A stretch of 64,000 nt of DNA. Origin: Pedinophyceae sp. YPF-701. Its lineage: Eukaryota; Chlorophyta; Pedinophyceae. Both the position numbers and the translations under genes were made by a program. Below, one piece after another: positions 21,480-32,387 of the stretch; position 1 is the first letter of the stretch, and every line of letters starts with the position of its first letter. Location of the stretch: contig CAJZHL010000003.1 in NCBI GenBank assembly GCA_916048055.1, positions 62,001 through 126,000 of the forward strand, given 5' to 3'. Under the pieces are notes generated by a model that was not told the origin of the DNA, searched no databases, and was given only the letters and a program-made list of their open reading frames with translations.

Positions 21480-23720
21480 ATGCTGCGATATTTGCTCTCC
21501 GCGGTAGTAGTTGCCTCCCTAGTGCACCATGCATCCGCGGACCATGGGAAGTGCCGGTTCGACCCAGGGGCCGCCCACACGGGCTGCGGTCTGCCTTACG
21601 AGGTCTCGAACTTCCAGGGAATGTACCAGTGTCCCGACCACACCTGGGTTGGCCGCCCACGCACCGTCGAGCAGCTACAAGCGATGGTCAAGTCGTTCGA
21701 ACGGGTGCGCGCTGTCGGAGTTGGGCACTCGTGGCACCACGGTGCCTTCTGCCCGAAGCGGCCAGACTCACCAGGCACTGGGGACGCCTCGTCGATCGCG
21801 GTGGTGATGACAGGTGCTGCGCCTTGTGTTCCCCCTGCTCTTGGCTCCGGACGCACTTGTTGGGCGATCGTACGCAATGTCAACTTGAATTTCAACACCC
21901 TACTTCTACCGCGTCTTCTACCGGGCGGTCGAGAGATCTCGGCTGCGTGCCCCAGCGCCTGCAGAGATGCGAAACCTCGAGCCGGTCTTTGGAACCGGCC
22001 CCGGCGGTGGCCGCGCTGCGATCGTCGTGGACGAGGGCGCCATGACGGTCGAGGTGGAGGCCGGGATGCCGCAACGCACGCTCCTCGACTACCTCGCGGA
22101 CTACCGCTCGCCGTCGCTGTCCGACGGCCTCACGATCCCCGCGTTCAGCTGGTTCATCGACCAGACGATGGGCGGCGCCATCGCCACGGCGACCCACGGC
22201 AGCTCGCTCCGCTACGGCAGCCTGAGCGACCAGGTGGTGGCGATGGAGGTCGTGCTGGCCAACGGGACGCGCGCCGAGCTGACACGCGAGTCGGACCCGC
22301 ACTTGTTCCGCGCGTTTCAGACGTCGGTTGGCAACCTTGGGATCGTCACGCGCCTCACGATGCTCGTCGAGCCGCAGACGGCCGTGCGCAGGGAGCTCAA
22401 GGACGTCGACGTCGAGTCGTTCGTGCGCGAGATCGAGCGGCTGCAGGCCAGGTACAAGGCCGCCGTGGCCGCGAAGAGCTCCAGCGCGGTCGTCGCGGCC
22501 CTCGAAGCGATCGACGAGGTCCAGGCGCTGTGGTTCGTGCCCACGAAATCGGTCTGGCGCGTGTCCTTCACTCGCATCGACCGCGAGCCCCCCGCCGCCC
22601 TGCTCAACTCCGTCCCGGGCATGCCTGGCGTGTACAACGCACCGCTGGCGTGGCAGGACGCGGCGGCGAACTACGGCGCGGGCGGCGTGAACGTTCCGAA
22701 CGTGACCGCGATGGCCGGGGACGACCGGGTGCGCGCCGCGAAGCCCCACCGTGTTCCAAGCCCCCGCCGCGCGAGCCTCCGTTTCTGCACGTGCCATGTC
22801 GACCGATCTCGGCCTGTTTCCTGTGCGGCTGCAGCTGCCGATGTTCGGCCCGCAGGAGCGCGGCCATGACCGCGTGTCGAAGAACCTGCTCTACCTGGGC
22901 GACAACGTGCTCCTTTCGAACCTCGTCGCCTCAGGCCTGCGGCCGCTCGTGTACAGCGGGACGTTCGAGCGCCGCAAGTCCTACCTCACGATGTCCGAGA
23001 TCGCGACGCGCGCCCACTCCACGGCGGCCGTGTACGACCAGTACGAGGTCTTCATTCCGCTCGACGTGGCCGGGGACTGCCTCCGCGGCCTCACGCGCCA
23101 GCTGTACGGCTCCGCGCAGCTGTCCCGAGGGTTCACGACGCCGATGCTCGTCAGGTGCGGCGGAGGCAAACCTGTCTGCATGCAGCTGCTCTGCTCGCGT
23201 GGGTCCGTCGGGCCTGCGGCCGACACGGCGCCGGCCGGGCTTCGTGACCTGCAGGTTCAACGCCGGCTCTGACGTGTACCTTTCGCCGACGAACGGCGGT
23301 CCGCGGATGTCCATCAACCTCGAGGACTACCGCACGCACCAGGGCGCCGGGGACAACGCGGCGTTCAAGGCCGCCGTGCGATACATGGTGGACAAGTGCC
23401 AGGCGCGCCTGCACTGGGGCAAAGCCGGGTGGGAGCACGGGGTCCTCGAGGACAATTGCTTTGACGGCGCCGCCGAGTACGGGGCCGACTGGTGCGCGTT
23501 CGGCTGCGCGGCGCTCGACCTCGACCCTGCGCGCAAGTTCGCGGGAGACAGCGGGATCTGGAGCTGGCGGGCGCGGGAGCGCGGGGGCGGCGAGGCGCGC
23601 GACCTGGGCGACCTCGCGCAGTGCTGCACCGCGGACGGCTTCGACGCGCAGCGGTGCACGTGCGCGGCGTCGCGCGGGTGCGCCGCCATCTCGTTCCCTG
23701 AGGACGCGGAGGGATACTGA
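21480..23720 (+). CDS. Secreted FAD-linked aldonolactone oxidase-type protein
   Basis: VAO-type flavoprotein related to L-gulono-/D-arabinono-1,4-lactone oxidases (ascorbate-type synthesis). Exons: 21480-21813, 21965-22728, 22835-23154, 23255-23720, all in phase. A signal peptide is clear (MLRYLLSAVVVASLVHHASA). The FAD-binding domain shows VRAVGVGHSWHHGAF, whose His is at the usual flavin attachment site, then VDEGAMTVEVEAGMPQRTLL, FIDQTMGGAIATATHGSS and VGNLGIVTRLTMLVEP. The C-terminal ALO part includes the catalytic HWGK motif (CQARLHWGKAGWEHG). After it comes a Cys-rich tail with at least seven cysteines, unusual for cytosolic or mitochondrial lactone oxidases and consistent with an oxidising, secreted environment. 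The substrate is not determined by the sequence. Confidence 0.85.
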   Translation: MLRYLLSAVVVASLVHHASADHGKCRFDPGAAHTGCGLPYEVSNFQGMYQCPDHTWVGRPRTVEQLQAMVKSFERVRAVGVGHSWHHGAFCPKRPDSPGTGDASSIAVVMTGAAPCVPPALGSGRTCWAIVRNVNLNFNTLLLPRLLPGGREISAACPSACRDAKPRAGLWNRPRRWPRCDRRGRGRHDGRGGGRDAATHAPRLPRGLPLAVAVRRPHDPRVQLVHRPDDGRRHRHGDPRQLAPLRQPERPGGGDGGRAGQRDARRADTRVGPALVPRVSDVGWQPWDRHAPHDARRAADGRAQGAQGRRRRVVRARDRAAAGQVQGRRGREELQRGRRGPRSDRRGPGAVVRAHEIGLARVLHSHRPRAPRRPAQLRPGHAWRVQRTAGVAGRGGELRRGRRERSERDRDGRGRPGARREAPPCSKPPPREPPFLHVPCRPISACFLCGCSCRCSARRSAAMTACRRTCSTWATTCSFRTSSPQACGRSCTAGRSSAASPTSRCPRSRRAPTPRRPCTTSTRSSFRSTWPGTASAASRASCTAPRSCPEGSRRRCSSGAAEANLSACSCSARVGPSGLRPTRRRPGFVTCRFNAGSDVYLSPTNGGPRMSINLEDYRTHQGAGDNAAFKAAVRYMVDKCQARLHWGKAGWEHGVLEDNCFDGAAEYGADWCAFGCAALDLDPARKFAGDSGIWSWRARERGGGEARDLGDLAQCCTADGFDAQRCTCAASRGCAAISFPEDAEGY

Positions 23721-24096
23721 CACTCGAATCATTGTGCTGGAGGTGAAACAGGTGCAACACCAGCATGGCGCGCAGCGTTCCTGCTGTCTGTGAGGCGACA
23801 GGGAAGACACGCGAGTCGGCGGAGGTCGGTCGTCTTCGCTTCAAGCAGTCACACGCAACCAGGGAGGAGCGCCGCCTGCAATACGCAGCGCCTGAACCAG
23901 GCGCTGGCGCTCGTGCCAAAATTCCCTGTCACGGCGACCCGACGTCACCGCCTGCCCCCCGCGCCCGCGCTCGCGCACGCGGTGCGCGGGCCACAACCCT
24001 CACCACCGCCCCACCCCGCCGGCGCCCGCCCGCCGGCGCCCACGGCCACCGTACACCCACGTCCCCGCCTCCGTCTCCCTCCGCCGCGCTGTCCGC
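23721..24096. other. Convergent 3' intergenic region
   Basis: Between the 3' ends of the flavoprotein and desaturase genes. Nothing coding or repetitive recognised. Confidence 0.45.
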
Positions 24097-25215
24097 TCAC
24101 TTGAGGAGGGCGCGCTGGAGCTGGAACACGGGGCGGCGCTCGTCCTTGCCCGTGAGCGCGGGGTCGTCGAAGGGCACGTAGTTGTTCTCCGGGTCGTAGA
24201 CGTGGCACTCGGCGCACATGTAGCGCAGCATCCGGGGGTTGAAGTCGGTGTGGTTCATGTACTCGCCCCAGTTCTCCCGGAGGCTCTGCGTGGCCTTGCG
24301 GAGGTTGTACCAGGGGATCTTGGCGTTGACGTGGTGCGGCACGTGCCAGTTGATGTCGTGCGTCAGGAACTCGACCCAGCGCGGGAAGTCGCAGTGCACG
24401 GTCCCGCCGAGCTGCGCCTGCGCGGGGTTCCAGTCCTTGGCCTCCTTGAAGGGGATGTGCGGCGCGGTGTGGTGCGCGAGCGTGAAGGTCGACATCCAGA
24501 AGTGGTAGCCCATCCAGGGCATGAGCCAGTACTTGACGAAGCCCCAGACGCCCGTGTAGTAGATGATCGTCGGCCACCCGATCGCCATGAACGCGAACAC
24601 CGCGGCGAGCGACACCATCACGCGCGGCTTCTGCTTCTCCTCGTACAGGTCGAGGTTGAAGTGCCAGATCAGCCAGTGCCCGATCGAGGCCCAGAGCTTG
24701 AGCGGCGTGCCGAGGAAGGTCTGGTACAGGAACGACTTCACGGGGCCCCACTTGGCCATCTCCTCGCGCGGGACGGGGTGCCACGCGGTGTCGACCTCGA
24801 GCTTGTTCGTGTGCGCGTGGTGCTGGTTGTGCTTGATGCGCCACGGCTCGTACGGGTAAATCAGCGGCGCCATCATCACCGTGCCCACGACGTCCTCCAC
24901 GAGCTTGTTCTTGAACCCGGCGCGGTGCGCGCAGTCGTGCCCGACCGTGAAGAGGCCCGTGAAGGCCGTGCCGGCGATGAACCACGAGACGGGCAGCAGC
25001 CAGTTGGGCGTCACCGACAGCAGCGCGAGCGACCCGATGCAGCTCGACACCGTCACGAACACGCCCCACCACGCCTTCCACTCCTGCACCTGGAACACCT
25101 CCTTCGGCAGCGAGTTGATCACGTCCGTCAGCGTCACGTCGTCCGGCAGCTGCTTCCCAATCTGCTTGAACCCAATCTGCTCCGCAACCCGCGCCCGCTC
25201 CTCGTCGTCCAGCCT
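24097..25215 (-). CDS. FAD6: Plastid omega-6 (delta-12) fatty acid desaturase, FAD6 type; N-terminal exon unresolved
   Basis: Membrane di-iron desaturase that turns oleoyl into linoleoyl groups on plastid glycerolipids using ferredoxin. One long exon carries nearly the whole enzyme, beginning RLDDEERARVAEQIGFKQIG after a clear CAG acceptor. Three histidine boxes are present: HDCAH, HNQHH and HVPHH, plus WMSTFTLAHHTAPHIPF. Sequence such as LPKEVFQVQEWKAWWGV and PLIYPYEPWRIKHNQHHA matches the chloroplast FAD6 branch rather than the ER FAD2 branch. The first exon with the start codon and transit peptide must lie upstream between 25216 and about 25720. ATGs at 25354 and 25713 are candidates, but no donor with the right phase could be assigned. 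The GTG at 25137 is not a real start. Confidence 0.92.
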   Translation of the reverse strand, partial: RLDDEERARVAEQIGFKQIGKQLPDDVTLTDVINSLPKEVFQVQEWKAWWGVFVTVSSCIGSLALLSVTPNWLLPVSWFIAGTAFTGLFTVGHDCAHRAGFKNKLVEDVVGTVMMAPLIYPYEPWRIKHNQHHAHTNKLEVDTAWHPVPREEMAKWGPVKSFLYQTFLGTPLKLWASIGHWLIWHFNLDLYEEKQKPRVMVSLAAVFAFMAIGWPTIIYYTGVWGFVKYWLMPWMGYHFWMSTFTLAHHTAPHIPFKEAKDWNPAQAQLGGTVHCDFPRWVEFLTHDINWHVPHHVNAKIPWYNLRKATQSLRENWGEYMNHTDFNPRMLRYMCAECHVYDPENNYVPFDDPALTGKDERRPVFQLQRALLK

Positions 25216-26973
25216 CTGCGGACCACCACGGACACCAGGGGGACGCGTCGGCGCAGCCGGGGGCCGCGAGGGCGCCGCACGGGCGCGGATCGGGCGAGGA
25301 CCCGTCTGTGTGGGCGCGGGGAGCGGCCGGGCGGGGGGTGCGGAATCCGAGCATAGCGGCGGCCGCGCGACGCGCAGGGGGTCGCCGGGGCCACCGGCAA
25401 CGTCGACGGGGGCGCAGGCGCGCGCGCCGGCCCGGCTGCGGCCGCCACGCGCCGCGGGAGGGGGAGCCTGGGGGCGGCAGCCTCATCCAGAGGGGCGGGC
25501 GCGGGGCGCGTGGCGATGCGGGGGGAATGGCGCGGGGGGCGTGGAAGGTATGGCTGCGGCCCGCCGCGGCGGCGGGGGGGCGCGGCGGGCGCGTGCGACG
25601 CGAGGCGGGCCGCGATGGGGGCCCTGGAGATTCAGTGGGGGCAACCCAGGGATGCGCTGCGGCGCGCGCGGTGTGGTGGGCGGGGGGCGGCGGGCGGGGG
25701 AGCGCGGAGGCATGAATAGAGGCTTGGGCGTGGCCGCGAGTGCGGGGGGGCAGGCGGCCCGTGCGGGCGTGGCCGCGCGAGGTCGCTTTGCCCGGCCCAG
25801 AGACGTCGTGGGGGAATTGGGGCGCGTGGCGGGGCGGAGTGCTCACCGTGATGTCACCATACGGCGGGAGTCCGACCGTCTGGGCTGCTGCGCCGATGCG
25901 GCTCTCCTGGCGGCGCGCGCACGGGACGCGAGCGCGCAGCAGAGTCCGCGCAGCAGGGGTGGCCAGCCTGGGCTTCGCCGAGCACGAAGCCGAGCACCTC
26001 GACATGGCCTGCGAGCAAGTGAATCACCGAGGAATCGATTGAGCTGCGAGGGAAGGCCGTTCGCGGGAGCGGGGGCGGAAGGCGCGACCAGCTCTCTCGT
26101 GCCGAGGCTGCGCGCACCTGCGTGGCCTGCATTGCTCCGACTTTTCTTATCCGGTTCAGCCCTTCAGACGAGATTGTGCAGCGGGGGGGCGCGACTGTGC
26201 CTGGCGGGCCGCCCACGGCCCGCAAAGTCGACCGAGAGCGGTCGATGTTTAGCCCCCCCCTTGTGATTTGCCGCTGTGAGGCCTCAATACCGCACCTCGG
26301 CCCGCCTCCGTGATCGCGCTGTGGTCGAGCAGCTGCCAGTCCACGCCCCGCTGCTCGCGAGGCGTTCCACCCGCGGGGGCGCGCCGTGCTGCCTCGACGC
26401 CCTGCCTCCACACTCGAGGTCGCGGCGGGCCTCGCGCGCGGCCGCCTGCGCCCCTCGACCGATCGCGATCGACGGTTCTGCGACTGGAGATTCCTCCGAT
26501 GCACAACTCCGGCTGGGAAAGGTCCCGTCAAGGACACGTCAGCGTATCCCTAATGTTGCCTGCGCAGCCACACGAGTCGCAAGCCGAGGACGCGAGGTCG
26601 ACCGCACTCGGATCGGAACCCCCCGGCCGCCCGCGGCGGCCCGGGTGGGTGCGACGGAGCTCCGCGCCTGCCTGGCGCCGCCGTCCGCGGCACGACGGAG
26701 GGCGCCGCAGCGATTGGGAGTTGACTGTGGCCGCGCGGCGGGCGCGTGAGGGCAGGCGACGGGCAGGGGATGCGCGGCGGGCGCGGACGAGGCGAGCGGC
26801 GGGCCTCGGCCGCGAGCGACGACGGATGCGGCGCTGCGCGGCAGGACAGGTGCTGGTGGTTGCGGTGTCGACGGCACGCGGCCGGTGACCGCCGGGGCCG
26901 ACGCAGGAGGCGACACCGTGTTGCCGGACATGCCGCGGCGTGTGGGGGGAGTCAATTACAATCCGCGGAGCGA
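25216..26973. other. Long gap containing the unresolved FAD6 5' end
   Basis: The part nearest FAD6 should hold its transit-peptide exon. The rest, to the 3' end of the tandem-domain gene, has many GC-driven open frames on both strands, none with similarity, clear splice sites or a credible start. No RNA gene or repeat recognised. Confidence 0.45.
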
Positions 26974-28601
26974 TTATGCAGTGTTGGCGGGCCACCTGTC
27001 GCTGGCACCGTTGGCACCCTCTCCGCCCACCTCGTAGGTCGCGAACGTGGCCTCCTTGGAGCTGCCGCCGCGGGCCGGCCGCTTGCTGTTCCCGAAGCAG
27101 CACCATCCGTTCTTCTTCGCCAGCACCAGGAAGACCACCAGCGCCACGAAGGCCAGCACGCCGATCACGATGCCCGCGATGGCACCGGCCATCACGGCCG
27201 CGGAGCCCGAGGACGAGCCGTCGGAAACCACGCTGCCGTCGGGCAGGGTGATGGTCGACGACTGGATGGCCGTGTTGCCCGAGGGGCGGGAGCCCACCGC
27301 CGCCTCCAGCGCGGCCGCCACCGACACAACGTTCAGGTCCAGCTTGACTGCACGGGAGGAACGGGGCACGGATCGACGCCGTTGAGGACCGAGCACACTG
27401 CTGACGGATCGGCGCGCACCGCGGGCGAGCGCTGCGCACCGCGAGGTCGAGGCGACAGGGGGGGTGTGTCGCGCACCTGCTTCCAGGCGCTGCAGGCTCG
27501 GGGACACGACGACGATGGTCACGATGTAGTCGTCGACGGTCTGGAGCTTGCGGCGCGTGAGCTCGACGATGGTGACGGTCGCCACGTCGCCGGCCGCGGG
27601 GTTGAGGGTGGCTCCGATGAGGGCGCTCAGGGCGTCCTCCATGTCCGGGATGCGCGTCGCGGGGTTCAGGTTGGTGGGGAAGTCCAGGCGGATGATCGTG
27701 CGCAGCGTGAGCTCCGAGGTGATGGCGAAGTCGCGGAGCGCGGTGTTGCCCGAGGGGCGCGTGCCGACCGTGTCCTCGATGGCGGTGGCCACGGACGACA
27801 CCGTCAGCGAGCTCTGGACTGCAGGGGGCGACGCGCGCAACGCAGACGTGTGAGAGACTTGCAGGGACGCCGGCACGGCCCGCGAGCGATCGGACCGCGG
27901 GCCATCTGCTCGCCGTGGCCGCGAGCGCAGCCTCGGGCGCACAAGGACACCCCGCGCACACATGGTGTCGACCGGGGGCGTGGCGTAGCCGATCGTCGGC
28001 AGCCGCGGCGGCGGTCGAGGCGGCGGCGGCGCTGTTTGCGGGCGTGGCGCGGTCGGCGGGGCGGGGCGCTTGCCTGCCGCGAGGCGCGTGCGGTCCGTGG
28101 AGGTGACGGAGAGGGTGGCAACGTAGTCGTCAGCCTCCCGGCCGGCCTGCTGCAGGGCGCGGCGGCGCAGGAGCTCCACGACCTTGACGTACACGGTGTC
28201 GCCCGCGGAGGTGTCGATGAGGGGCCCCACGAAGGTCTCGAGACCCTCGCGGATCTTGGGAATGGCAGATAGCGTGTTGAGGTTCTCCGTGAAGTCGAGG
28301 CGGATAGTGCCCGTGAGCGCGAACTGCGGGCGCGGGGCGCGGGCAGGGGAGCGGTGAGGCCCGTGGGCGGCGCGGCGGGGGGCAGAATCGTCGTCGGATG
28401 TGGCGCGTGGCGGCCACGCGACGTGGGAGATGAGGCTGTGAGGCGGAGGCGGCGGGCGCGAGGCGGCGCGGTGGGGCGGGGGCGCACCGTGGTGGTCGAG
28501 TTCTGGGCGTGCGAGGCACCGAAGAGGGCGCAGAGGATGGTCAGGAGCAGGAGCGGCATGGCGCCGATGCGGGCCCAGGCCCCGCGCGTGACAGAGCTCA
28601 T
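26974..28601 (-). CDS. Single-pass membrane protein with two tandem copies of an unknown ~115-residue domain
   Basis: Family not recognised. Exons on the minus strand: 28488-28601, 28074-28323, 27477-27818, 26974-27347, all in phase. Exon 1 encodes a signal peptide (MPLLLLTILCALFGASHA). Two extracellular repeats follow. Each starts IRLDF.(T)NLN, continues through a GD-V/T-V...VVEL/IVEL.RRKL strand and DDY(V/I)(A/V)T(L/I), and closes with VATAIEDTVGTRPSGNTA or VAAALEAAVGSRPSGNTA. The last intron falls at the same place in repeat 2 as the previous one does in repeat 1, with the same phase, as expected from exon-pair duplication. A transmembrane helix (IAGIVIGVLAFVALVVFLVL) and a short basic, Cys-containing cytosolic tail end the protein. 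The intron at 28073 has a GC donor (GGCAG/GCAAGC). Fold may be SEA-like, but this is a guess. Confidence 0.82.
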
Positions 28602-30148
28602 CTCGCCTCCCTGCGCAGGGCACTTCGGGGCGGCGGGGGGCGTTTTGCGGTCGAGGGACACCGAGGAGGGCGCCGGCGGGGCCGGATCTCGCCCGCACGG
28701 CCGGGAACAGGCAATGCGGCGGCGGCGTGAATCTCCGGCACTGGTCGAGTGGCTGTGGCGGTGCGACGGGCGGGCGCGTGCCTGGAACGTAGTCGCAAAG
28801 GGTCGGGAAGGTTCGTGGGTGGCTGTTGTGGGTGTGGCGGCGGGCGCGCCGCGGTGATAGTGGCGCGCAGGGCCGGGGAGTGAATGTCGGCGCTGCACGT
28901 GTGGGGCACACGCCTTCGTGTGTGGGGCGCGTGTGGTGCCCACGCGAGGCCGGGGGGCGGCGGAGCCGGGCCGAGAGGGCCGAGTGGGGCAGATGCATCC
29001 CGCGGCTGCGGTGTGCGGGGGAAAATTCGGGTCCACGGCCGCTGTGCCGGGCAGCCGAGGGTGCAGATGAACAGAGCCGTCGGCCGCCTCTCGTGGTGCC
29101 CGTGACGAAGCGGAGTGCGACATATGTGCCATGTGCTATCTTTTCAAGCAGCATCCATCGTAGATGCCGCGAGAAAGAAAGTAGACGACCGCGAGCAAAC
29201 GGCACGTTTCGGTGCACGCCTTTCGAGGCACGCGCCTGGATATATAAAGACTGGATGTTCATCGTGGAGCGTCGGAAGTGATGCAAAAATTGCGCAGCGA
29301 CACCCCGTTCCCTCGAAACGCGCGCCAAGTTGCGTGCAGAAGCGAGCGAGAATGGATTTCACCCATGTCGCGGTTGGTCCGCTTCCAAGCGGGTGGTCCG
29401 TGCGACGCCGCCGGCACTGCCGCGAAACGGCGAGTGCCAGCCGGCCGGGCAAGCGCCGGTCGCCAGCGCCGGTACCTTGGACCCGAGCGCCAACCACCAG
29501 TGTCACACGCTGCCGTGCCACCGCACGGGCGACACCAGCGCTCGCACGCGCAGGCGCCGACATCCACGGCCGAACCACCAGGTCGCTCTACCGGCTGTCA
29601 GTCGCGAGGGCCGTGCGGTGACCGGGTGCTGCCCTCGTCCGCCCCGAAATGTCAGACCCACTCTCAACGCGCGGCGCTGCCGTGGGCCTGGTCGAGGCCG
29701 CGCTCCAGACGCGGGACTGCCTCACGCGTTGCAAGCGCGAGCGACCGAGGGCCTCCCACCTCTCGCGCGCTCCCTGCCGGGCGGCCACAGCCCCATGCGC
29801 AGCACTGCATGGCAGTGCGGCGCCGGTCGCGCGCGGGCGAGCCCCGGTCGAGCCCGGCGCGCGCCACGAGCTCGCTGCGACCGCACGGCAGCCGTTCCAC
29901 GCGCGCCCGCGGCCCGCGTGCCGCACAGCGAGACTGACTCAGCTCCACCCTCCTCCCTCTCAGTGCGACGGGGTAGGGGACTCCCCGGGACCGCGGCGCC
30001 GATGGGCGCGGTCGAGCGGGCCTCGCGTGCAGTGACGAGTCCACAGTACCACAGATCGAGCGTTGCGGGGGCTGTTCCGCGCCAGGCACCTCCATAGCTG
30101 TGTGTTGCTCTTGAGCTCCGTCCCCACGCCGCACGACGCCCCGTGACG
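28602..30148. other. Long divergent intergenic region
   Basis: About 1.5 kb between the starts of the tandem-domain gene (-) and the PsbP gene (+). It contains the only strong TATA-like element of the central window (29241-29249). No protein-coding exon or known RNA gene was recognised. Confidence 0.45.
29241..29249 (+). promoter_or_regulatory. Orphan TATA-like element
   Basis: TATATAAAG stands out in GC-rich surroundings. On the plus strand it is about 900 bp upstream of the PsbP start, too far to serve that gene directly, and no coding exon follows. It may drive an unrecognised short non-coding transcript starting near 29270. Confidence 0.35.
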
Positions 30149-32075
30149 ATGTCGTGCGCCACGGCGTCCGCCTCCGGCATGCGCTGCCTCGGCATCAAGG
30201 CCACCCCGGCGCCCGCGCGCGCGAGGGCCGCGGCGGTGCGCCCCTGCCCCCCCACCGGGCCAACTGCGTGCTGTGCAGCGACCGTGGCGATCGCCGCGCC
30301 CAGGGAGACCGCGCCGCCTCCCGCAGGCCACGAATGTCATCGTAGACTCGTGCTGTATGCCCGCACAGCGGCTGCCGCCGTGCGTCCCCGCACTGCCTGG
30401 TCGCGAGCACCACCAACTCACCCCGTCATCCTACGTGCCCCGGTGCTCGCCTGGCAGGTCGTTGCCCGCGCTGGGGCGACCGAGGGACCCGAGCTGAGCG
30501 CCTCTAGGCGCGAGGCCCTCGCATCCTTCTCGCTGGCGCCCCTCGCCGCGGCTCTGGCGGCCCAGGCAAGTCGAGGCCCGCCTCCTGCAGTGATATATCG
30601 CCGCTGAACGACTCCATCGACCTCTGTTTCCGACTCTCGAGCCGTTCGCGTGCAGCTCGCTGTGTGTCTCCCGCTATCGATGACGTTCGCTGATCTGTTC
30701 CCGGGCCAGGAGCGCACATCGCGGAAGCTGATGGCTGCGAGCAGTTCGGTCCATCCACCGGTGCCGCGGGGACGGTGCCCGCGCCCGCCGCTTTCCTTGC
30801 GCGCTGCGCACTACAGATGAGCGACAACGTGCTGTGCGCCCGCTCCGATCCAGCGCGGCCCTCTCCTGGCCCCCTCGGGCCCAGCACCTGAGGAGCCAAA
30901 CTTGCGCTCGATGCGGCGCCGTTGCGACGCGACGCGGCCTCGCTCGTGTCCGCAGGGCTCCTTCCCCGGCGTCGCAGCGGCGGTGGACGCTGGGTGGGAG
31001 TTGTACCAGGGCAAGGACCTCCCGGCGTCGTCATACGGGGGCTACGGCGGCAACGCCAACGAGAGCCCCGTGTACTCGTTCGAGTACCCCGCGGACTGGA
31101 AGATCCAGGTCCCCGGGAAGGTGCGCACTCTGACGTGCCGAACGCCCTGCCGCGAGCTTCCAGGAAGGCTCTCATCGGCATCGTCGCAGAGCTGCGCGCA
31201 CAAGGCCGATGCGCGGTCACTCGTCTGTCTGTGCGCTGGCGGTCCCCCCCGAGGACAGCGTCAGCAGCGTCGCGCATGAGGCGCCCCTGCCGGGCAACGC
31301 ACGTCGCTGCGCCTTTCCACAGCGACCACCCGCACAGCGCCCGCACACTGCAACTTGGCCGCTTCGCGAGCCCTGGGAAGCACCGCGTGCGACAGGGACG
31401 CGTGAGCCCTTTCAGCCACGTTGCCGTGCGCTGCCGGTCCGGAACGACTGTTTTCGGAGGTGTCCTCGGGCGCTGAGGCACTTCCAAGCGCCCACAGCCG
31501 AGCGTTTGCACGTGGCAGAAGGCGACGCGTAGCGGCCGGCCGGCCGCATGCACACGAAGCCTCCCTGACCCCTGTTCGAGGCCGGCCCGTGCACGTGCGC
31601 GGCACTCGTGAGCTGTTTTCTGACCACCATTGTTGGCGTTCGCGGCGCCGCTGCGCAGATCGACAAGGGCACGAAGGGCATCGACGCGCGCGTCGTGTCG
31701 CCGTCGAAGGGCGAGCGCATCATCGTGGTGACGTTCGGGCGCGCGGGGGAGTCGATCGGGTACAACCTGGGGGACATTGACTCGACCTTCTCGGGGCTCG
31801 CCGGCGCCGACTCGGACCTCCAGGACGCCCTGAACGACGCCGACGACATCATCAAGGGCGAGCGCGAGGCCGGCGGGCGCAAGTTCCTCGACGTGGAGAT
31901 CGTCGCCCCCTCGGTGCGCTTCGTGACCAGCATCACCACGTCGCGCGGCAAGGTGTACGCCATCCTCGCGCGGTGTCCCAACGACAAGTCGTGGAAGCAG
32001 GAGGAGCCGCGCCTCCGCAAGGCCGTCGAGAGCTTCACCATCCTCGACGACACCCGGGCCAAGGGCTACGCGTAG
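30149..32075 (+). CDS. PsbP-family thylakoid lumen protein with twin-arginine transit signal
   Basis: The N-terminus (MSCATASASGMRCLGIKATP) is a typical Ala/Ser/Arg-rich plastid transit peptide. It is followed by SASRREALASFSLAPLAAAL, a twin-arginine thylakoid-transfer domain, so the mature protein should be in the thylakoid lumen. Exons: about 30149-30565 (possibly with an internal intron), 30956-31120, 31659-32075. The mature part shows YSFEYPADWKIQ, then GIDARVVSPSKGERIIVVTF, FLDVEIVAPSVRFVTSITTS and KGKVYAILARCP-like strands, ending LRKAVESFTI, the PsbP fold signature. The 30566-30955 intron starts GCAAGT, a GC donor with otherwise perfect consensus. Whether it is an oxygen-evolving PsbP or a PPD/PPL assembly factor cannot be decided. 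Confidence 0.83.
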
Positions 32076-32387
32076 TGGCCGGCGCAGGCAGCGCGAGACC
32101 TCGCCGAGCGCGGCCCGGCACCTGGTAGGGCGAGAGACTGCGTCACATCGTGTGAACCTCGCGGGCGCTAACGTCGCGCCGAAACACCCCCCGCCCTGCA
32201 CCTAGGAACCCATTCATGCATTGCACACCCACCTCCATGCTTCCTCCTCCAACGCACGTCGAGCCGCGCGACGTGCGCGTGCTCCCTCGCAACCGCCCCG
32301 GCTTCTCGAGCGACCCGACCGGTGCCCGTCAAGCCCGCTCCCGTCCCGACTCAGGCGGGCAACATGCACGTCCACCAGCGGCCCCCG

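Noticed and set aside
25134-25448. Plus-one frame reading as the FAD6 transit peptide
   Set aside because: It opens with GTG and is out of phase with the desaturase exon; no donor reconciles the two.
29265-29340. Possible snRNA (U4/U6-like) downstream of the TATA element
   Set aside because: The short ATTGCGCAGCG stretch recalls the start of U4, but the following conserved blocks of U4 and U6 are absent.
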